Shown piece after piece: positions 59,357 to 64,000 of a stretch of 64,000 nt of DNA. This DNA comes from Hymenobacter polaris (GTDB taxonomy: Bacteria; Bacteroidota; Bacteroidia; Cytophagales; Hymenobacteraceae): contig NZ_JABBGH010000001.1 of the NCBI RefSeq assembly GCF_012927305.1, positions 124,001-188,000 on the forward strand, given 5' to 3'. Every line of letters starts with the position of its first letter. Position 1 is the stretch's first letter. The position numbers and the translations under genes are program-made. The notes below the pieces were generated by a model, which was not told the origin of the DNA, did not search any database, and saw only the letters and a program-made list of their open reading frames with translations.

Positions 59357-60919
59357 TTATCTACTAACTCGTTGAAAGTCCAGACCCTGAAAAGTACTGG
59401 CTGGCGAAATAGTCTGCATGGTCATGGCTTTGGCTTGCCCCTGGGCATCCAGCGCGAACACTACCAAGGCATCGGCTCTGAGCAGCGGGTTGACCCACCG
59501 CATGGCGAACGTATTACCCCGGTAGGGCTGCAGCGGCCCGCGCAGTTGCGGCGACTTGGCGGCCTGAAACCACAGGCCCGCGCCCCGTTGCGAGATGGTT
59601 ACCTCGCCCAGCCACGAGTCGCGGTAGGTGCCCACGTACACCTGGGCATTGGCTAGGGGGGCCGGGTGGCGGGCCACCTCGTGCCACACGGCGGCGGCTA
59701 CGGTATCCGACGCCTGGCTCCGGGCCTTCACCCGGTCGGCCCAGTACTGCACGCGGTTGGTGCCGCGCAAGCCTAGGTAGCCATCAACTAGCTGGTCCGT
59801 TACCGCCCGCACGGCCCCGCCGCCCTCCTGGTTGGTGAGCACCACGATGCCCACCCCCAACTCGGGCAGCAGCGTTATTTCGGATAGCTGGCCTTCGTCC
59901 TGGCCCGTGTGGGATACCACCTGGTAGCCTCCCTCATCCACCAGAAACCACCCTAGGCCATAGGCGCCAAAGTGGGTGTGGTACACCCCATTGGGCGAAG
60001 CCGGGATGGGGATTTGGGGCGTCCACATCTCCTGGGCCACGGCCGCACTGAATAGCCGCTGGCCCGCGCCGTACTGGCCGGCCGCCAGCTGCGCCAGCGT
60101 CCAGCGGCTCATGTCGGCGGCGCTGCTGTAGATGCCGCCGGCCCCCGCGTCCAGCTCGGCGGTGCTGGTGGCAATGGCCTGCGGGTGGCCGCCCACCTCG
60201 TAGTGCCCCTGCACCACGTTGGGGTTCTTTTTGAGGTTGATGCGGGCGTAGGCGGCCCGGCTCGCGCGCATCTGTAAGGGAGCCAGGATGCGCTGCTCGA
60301 TAAAGTCGTCCCAACTCAGGCCGCTCACCCGCGCCACCAGCTCGCCGGCCACCAGGTACAGGATGTTGTCGTAGGCATAGCGGCTCCGAAAAGGCGCTAC
60401 TGGCTTGAGGTAGCGCAGGTTGTGAATAACGTCGGGAATGGTAAACGCCGCCGAGTCGGGCCAACGCATCAAATCGCCCGCCTGCGGGGCTAGGCCGCTG
60501 CGGTGCGTCAGTAGGTCGCGCACCGTGCAGTCGGCCGTCACCCAGGGGTCATACATCCGAAACTCGGGCAGGTGGTCAATCACCTTGTCGTCCCAGCGCA
60601 GCTTGCCCTCATCTACCAAGATGCCCAGGGCCGCCGCCGTAAACGCCTTGCTATTGGAGGCGATGGCAAACAGCGTGTGGGCATCCACCGCCTGCCGGGT
60701 GCCAGCCACGCGCACGCCGTAGCCTTGGGCCAGCACCACGTGCCCGTTCTGCACGATGGCCAGCCCTAGCCCCGGCACGTCAAACGTGCGCATGGCCCGC
60801 CCTACCAGGCTGTCGATTTGAGAGGAACTAGACATCTGCGCCGCGCTGGCAGCTGGGCCGGCCAGCCCTTGCCAGGCAATTGCCAGGGCCAGCCCAACTG
60901 TGCGGCGAAGCTGCGCCAT
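59357..60919 (-). CDS. Serine hydrolase, class C beta-lactamase / penicillin-binding protein-like
   Basis: The chosen start (60919) gives 520 residues with a signal peptide (LRRTVGLALAIAWQGLAGPAASA); open codons continue 19 further upstream. The catalytic domain (about 30-370) shows the SxxK motif in LFAIASNSKAFTAAAL, the Tyr motif in SRYAYDNILYLVAGEL, and VVSHTGQDEG at the third motif. A C-terminal DUF3471-like beta barrel follows. Such proteins are secreted or periplasmic esterases or peptidases; a true beta-lactamase role is not implied. Confidence 0.88.
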   Translation of the reverse strand: MAQLRRTVGLALAIAWQGLAGPAASAAQMSSSSQIDSLVGRAMRTFDVPGLGLAIVQNGHVVLAQGYGVRVAGTRQAVDAHTLFAIASNSKAFTAAALGILVDEGKLRWDDKVIDHLPEFRMYDPWVTADCTVRDLLTHRSGLAPQAGDLMRWPDSAAFTIPDVIHNLRYLKPVAPFRSRYAYDNILYLVAGELVARVSGLSWDDFIEQRILAPLQMRASRAAYARINLKKNPNVVQGHYEVGGHPQAIATSTAELDAGAGGIYSSAADMSRWTLAQLAAGQYGAGQRLFSAAVAQEMWTPQIPIPASPNGVYHTHFGAYGLGWFLVDEGGYQVVSHTGQDEGQLSEITLLPELGVGIVVLTNQEGGGAVRAVTDQLVDGYLGLRGTNRVQYWADRVKARSQASDTVAAAVWHEVARHPAPLANAQVYVGTYRDSWLGEVTISQRGAGLWFQAAKSPQLRGPLQPYRGNTFAMRWVNPLLRADALVVFALDAQGQAKAMTMQTISPASTFQGLDFQRVSR

Positions 60920-61003
60920 GCGCGGAGTAAGTAAAGCGTGGGCCATGAGGCTAGACTGCCGAAGTAGTAAGGCCAAAACTAACCTCCGGCTGATTGGGTG
61001 CTG

Positions 61004-62794
61004 CTACGCCTGCCCTTCCTCAATCAACTCGCGGCGGTAGCGGGCCAGGATGTTGGCGCGGGTGATGAAGCCTCGGTAAGTGCCCACGCTATCCACCACC
61101 GGCAGGGCGGGGCTGGTGGTATACTCCAGCATTTCGAGGGCGTGCTCCACCGAGTCGCTGACCAGGATGGTGACGGGGGGCTGCTGCATCAGCTCGCGCA
61201 CGGTGGTGGTGGTGTAGTGTTCGTTGTCGAAAAGGGTGTCGCGCACCATGTCCAGGGTGATGATGCCGCGCAGCCGCCCCTCCTTGTTCACCACCGGAAA
61301 CACGTTGCGGTGGGCGTGCCGAAATACCTCCACCAGCTCGCCTAGGGTGGTGCGGGGGCGCAAAAGCACGTAGGCCGTATCGAGCAGGCGGGGCAGGTCG
61401 AGACGCGCGAGCAGGTCGTGGTCGCGGTCGGCGTTCACGTCCACGCCCTTTAGCGTCAGCTTCTTGGTGTACACCGAGTAGGGCTCGAAGTGCTTGGTAA
61501 TGAGGTAGGAGAAGCTGGTAACCAGCATCAGGGGCACGAAGAGGGCGTAGCCGCCCGTGATTTCGGCAATGAGGAAGATGGCCGTGAGCGGCGCGTGCAC
61601 CACGCCCGCCAGCACGCCGGCCATGCCCAGCACCACGAAGTGCACCTCGGGAATGGCCACCAGCCCGGTGAGGTTGATGAGCCGGGCGAATAGGAAACCC
61701 CCTAGGGCCCCCGCCACCAGCGACGAGCCAAACATGCCGCCGTTGCCGCCCGCCCCAATCGTGACGCTGGTGGCCACTACTTTGAACAGCATGGTGAAGA
61801 ACACCAGCGCCAGCAGCAGCCACACGTTGTCGTCGCCGTACACCGAGAACAGGCTGCCGTCGGTGAGGCGCGAGGCCTCGCCGGCCAGCAGCTTCTCCAC
61901 CACTGTGGTGTAGCCCTCGCCGTAGAGCGGCGGAAACAGGAAAATGAGCGCGCCCAGCCCTAGGCCGCCCGCCAGTACTTTCTGCCAGCGCAGCCCCGGC
62001 CAGCGCTCCCAAAATTTATCAAACCAGTTATAGGTGCGAATCATGTACACCGACAGCCCGGCCGTGAGCAGCCCCAGGGCCAGGTAAAACGGCACCGTAT
62101 TGAGAATCCAGGAGTTGGTGATGAGGGCGAACGGCTGGCCCGCGTACAAGGCCTTGGACACCACCGTGGCCGTGGCCGACGAGATGAGCAGCGGAATAAA
62201 ATACTGGGCCGGCAGCTCGAGTAAAATAACCTCCACCGCAAACAGCACGCCCGTAATGGGCGCGTTGAAGATGGCTGCCACGCCCGCCGCCGCCCCGCAC
62301 CCGGTGAGCAGCCGGCGCCGGCGCCGCCCCGCCCGCAAAATGCGCGACGCATTGGAGCCGATGGCCGCGCCGGTGACGGAAATGGGCGCCTCGGTGCCCG
62401 CCGAGCCGCCAAACGACACCGTGAGAAAGGCCGTAACCAGCTGCGAGTACAGCTTGGAGCGCGGCACGATGGAGCTTTCGCGGGCCGTGTTGTAGATGAT
62501 GGCGCCAATGCCCCGGCCCAGGTTGCCGCCCAGCAAGTACTTGGTAAAGAGCACCGTGAGGGTAATGCCGATGATGGGGTAGAGCGAAAGCGCAAACACC
62601 CGGTTGGGCTCAGTTACGGCGTCGGCCAACTGCTGCTGCTGCCAGTGCACGGCCGTTTTGAGCAGCACCGCCGCCAGGCCGGCTAGCACGCCCACCAGCC
62701 CCGCCAGCAGCAGCACGTACATGCGCTCGTCGATGTGGCGCAGGCGCCACAGCAGCAAGGGATTGAGGAGGCGGTAGATGCGTTTCTGCGCCAT
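61004..62794 (-). CDS. ClC-type chloride channel/transporter with CBS pair
   Basis: The start at 62794 (MAQKRIYRLL) gives 596 residues; 36 in-frame codons lie upstream without family similarity. The membrane domain has the ClC filter loops: GGSAGTEAPISVTG, which carries the gating Glu, and GGNGGMFGSSLVAGA. Two CBS domains at the C-terminus (about 460-596: LRPRTTLGELVEVFRHAHRNVFPVV, VRELMQQPPVTILVSDSVEHALEMLEYTTSPALPVVD) may bind adenine nucleotides. It moves chloride or another anion, probably in exchange for protons. Confidence 0.93.
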   Translation of the reverse strand: MAQKRIYRLLNPLLLWRLRHIDERMYVLLLAGLVGVLAGLAAVLLKTAVHWQQQQLADAVTEPNRVFALSLYPIIGITLTVLFTKYLLGGNLGRGIGAIIYNTARESSIVPRSKLYSQLVTAFLTVSFGGSAGTEAPISVTGAAIGSNASRILRAGRRRRRLLTGCGAAAGVAAIFNAPITGVLFAVEVILLELPAQYFIPLLISSATATVVSKALYAGQPFALITNSWILNTVPFYLALGLLTAGLSVYMIRTYNWFDKFWERWPGLRWQKVLAGGLGLGALIFLFPPLYGEGYTTVVEKLLAGEASRLTDGSLFSVYGDDNVWLLLALVFFTMLFKVVATSVTIGAGGNGGMFGSSLVAGALGGFLFARLINLTGLVAIPEVHFVVLGMAGVLAGVVHAPLTAIFLIAEITGGYALFVPLMLVTSFSYLITKHFEPYSVYTKKLTLKGVDVNADRDHDLLARLDLPRLLDTAYVLLRPRTTLGELVEVFRHAHRNVFPVVNKEGRLRGIITLDMVRDTLFDNEHYTTTTVRELMQQPPVTILVSDSVEHALEMLEYTTSPALPVVDSVGTYRGFITRANILARYRRELIEEGQA

Positions 62795-62949
62795 GTGCCG
62801 AAGGTAGGCAACTCTGAGGCGCCTAGGGTAGTTTTTGGGTGGCAGCAACTTTCGCGCCGCTTCTTGATAGCTATACGGGGTTGAGTATGACCCGAGGGTC
62901 AAGCTTTAAGCTGAGAGTAGGTAAGTGAGGTGAGTAAAACAAATGGGCG

Positions 62950-63033
62950 GTCATGCTGAGCCTGTCGAAGCATCTCTCCCGCGCTGCCTAGGGCTGTTGT
63001 TCGGTAGAGATGCTTCGACAGGCTCAGCATGAC
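62950..63033. repeat. REP-like inverted repeat, family A, 28-base perfect arms
   Basis: 62950-62977 (GTCATGCTGAGCCTGTCGAA core) is the reverse complement of 63006-63033; the loop contains CCTAGG. Between the ClC and nuclease genes. Confidence 0.9.
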
Positions 63034-63077
63034 GTTTTTTTACTTATACCTTGTTCAATAGCCTGCTCCTAGGGCCC

Positions 63078-64000
63078 TTACCGCGCGCAAATGCCGCGGT
63101 ACGGGCAATACTCGCACTTGGCCAGGTCGTCGGTTTTGCGAATGGCCTCGTTGGGGTCGAGGATGCGGTGGGCCAGCCGACGTATCAGCGTGGCGCTGGC
63201 TTGCAGGAAATCGGTTTCGTCGGTGGCCTCGGTGATGAAGCCGAGCGGCGCCATGAGCAAGCCCTCGTCGATGTTGCGCAGCGAGAGGATGGCGGCTTCC
63301 GAGCCGGGCGGGGCGGGGCGCCGCAAGTCGCTTTCCAGCATGAAGCGGTAGAGCCAGAGCTGGCGCACCTTGTCGGCCCCGCTGCTCGACTCGGTGAGCA
63401 GGCGCTCGGCGGCTTCGGCGGCGGTGAGGGGCGTGCGGGTGCCGCGCAGGTTCAACTCGTTGCGGTGCACCAGGCCCGTTTTGTAGTCCACCACGCGGCG
63501 GCGGCCGTCGGGCAGCGCGTCGATGCGGTCGGCGCGGCCGCGCAGGCGCAGGGGCAGCGGCTCGGTTTCGCCCGGCAAGTCCACGAAGACGGTGGCCACC
63601 AGGTCGGTTTCCTGGGCGGCAATGTGCAGCGGCAGCACCAGCGGCTGGCTGGGCAGGCTCTCGAAGTACTTGCGGATGATGCGCACGGCCACCTGCCCCA
63701 GCACGTAGTTGAGGCCGTCGTCGGGGCGGGCCTGGCGCTCGGCTTCTTCCTGGCGCAACTGGCGGCGCACCTCGGCGGGCACTTTTTGCAGCAACTCGGG
63801 CAGGTCGGCGGCGGTCAGGGGCTGGCCGCTTTGCTCGAAGGGCTTCAGCAGGTGCTCCAGCGCGTCGTGCACCACCGTGCCGAAGCCATCCACCCCTAGG
63901 GTCTCCTCCACTTCCTCGTTTTCCTGAAAGCGGGCCAGGCGCGAAAAGTAGAATTTCAGGGTGCACGCCAGGTACTCGTTGAGGGCCGAGGGCGAGAGGC
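63078..64000 (-). CDS. PD-(D/E)XK nuclease family protein (5' end outside window)
   Basis: The frame enters from the right edge (LSPSALNEYLACTLKFYFSR) and ends at 63078; about 307 residues are seen. This is the C-terminal AddB/RecB-type nuclease module: an early Cys in EYLAC, GTVVHDALEHLL, RGRADRIDALPDGRRRVVDYKTG with the catalytic Asp and Lys (motif D...DYK), and the Fe-S cysteines in CEYCPYRGIC. The missing N-terminal part is likely to be a helicase-like domain of a DNA repair nuclease such as AddB. Confidence 0.9.
   Translation of the reverse strand, partial: LSPSALNEYLACTLKFYFSRLARFQENEEVEETLGVDGFGTVVHDALEHLLKPFEQSGQPLTAADLPELLQKVPAEVRRQLRQEEAERQARPDDGLNYVLGQVAVRIIRKYFESLPSQPLVLPLHIAAQETDLVATVFVDLPGETEPLPLRLRGRADRIDALPDGRRRVVDYKTGLVHRNELNLRGTRTPLTAAEAAERLLTESSSGADKVRQLWLYRFMLESDLRRPAPPGSEAAILSLRNIDEGLLMAPLGFITEATDETDFLQASATLIRRLAHRILDPNEAIRKTDDLAKCEYCPYRGICAR

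Noticed and set aside
1..64000. tRNA or rRNA genes
   Set aside because: I saw no tRNA-like cloverleaf ends or rRNA signature sequences; a covariance search would be needed to exclude one fully.

Overview
The window looks like chromosomal DNA from a high-GC Bacteroidota of the Hymenobacter type. The evidence is a SusC/SusD pair, three proteins with C-terminal type IX secretion (T9SS) sorting domains, several Bacteroidota -7 promoter elements (TAnnTTTG), an RNase P RNA gene and many short REP-like inverted repeats between genes. There are no tRNA or rRNA genes, CRISPR arrays, integrases or transposases. The first gene (SDR reductase) and the last (PD-(D/E)XK nuclease) are cut by the window edges.

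Region 1 (1-9.6 kb) is housekeeping. It holds a divergent SDR/HxlR pair, alanine dehydrogenase, a VOC protein, a DUF1573-Crp/Fnr operon, a fused E1 alpha/beta 2-oxoacid dehydrogenase, a lipoprotein and a LuxE-like acyl-protein synthetase.

Region 2 (about 10-39 kb) is a pectin utilisation island. Secreted enzymes (pectin methylesterase-pectate lyase fusion, two CE12 esterases, PL1 pectate lyase, CE8 pectinesterase, GH105, GH28, an alpha/beta hydrolase) cut and deacylate pectin. SusC/SusD import oligomers and an ExuT-like MFS carrier imports hexuronates. UxaC, UxaB, UxaA, KdgK and KDPG aldolase convert galacturonate to pyruvate and glyceraldehyde 3-phosphate. An FBPase-like protein with a degenerate active site ends the string. 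A LacI-family regulator is divergent from susC, and three matching palindromic operator candidates lie in the promoter regions of susC/lacI, the GH28 gene and the methylesterase-lyase fusion.

The island is bounded on both sides by the same pair of gene ends. On the left is intact luxE plus a decayed 3' end of an NtrC-type regulator gene. On the right is a decayed luxE 3' end plus the intact regulator gene. This is the pattern expected from Campbell-type integration into a luxE/regulator junction. Each junction also carries its own AT-rich cargo gene.

Region 3 (40-64 kb) holds the sigma-54 regulator, rnpB, a phosphatase-cupin pair, an Smr protein, a starch/galactan group (GH13, a secreted T9SS protein, GH53, a clan GH-A hydrolase), a BadF-type sugar kinase, a DisA_N-like (diadenylate cyclase-type) protein, an HI0933-like flavoprotein, a cation/proton antiporter, a class C beta-lactamase-like hydrolase, a ClC channel and a nuclease. 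Throughout the window the palindrome CCTAGG is unusually common.
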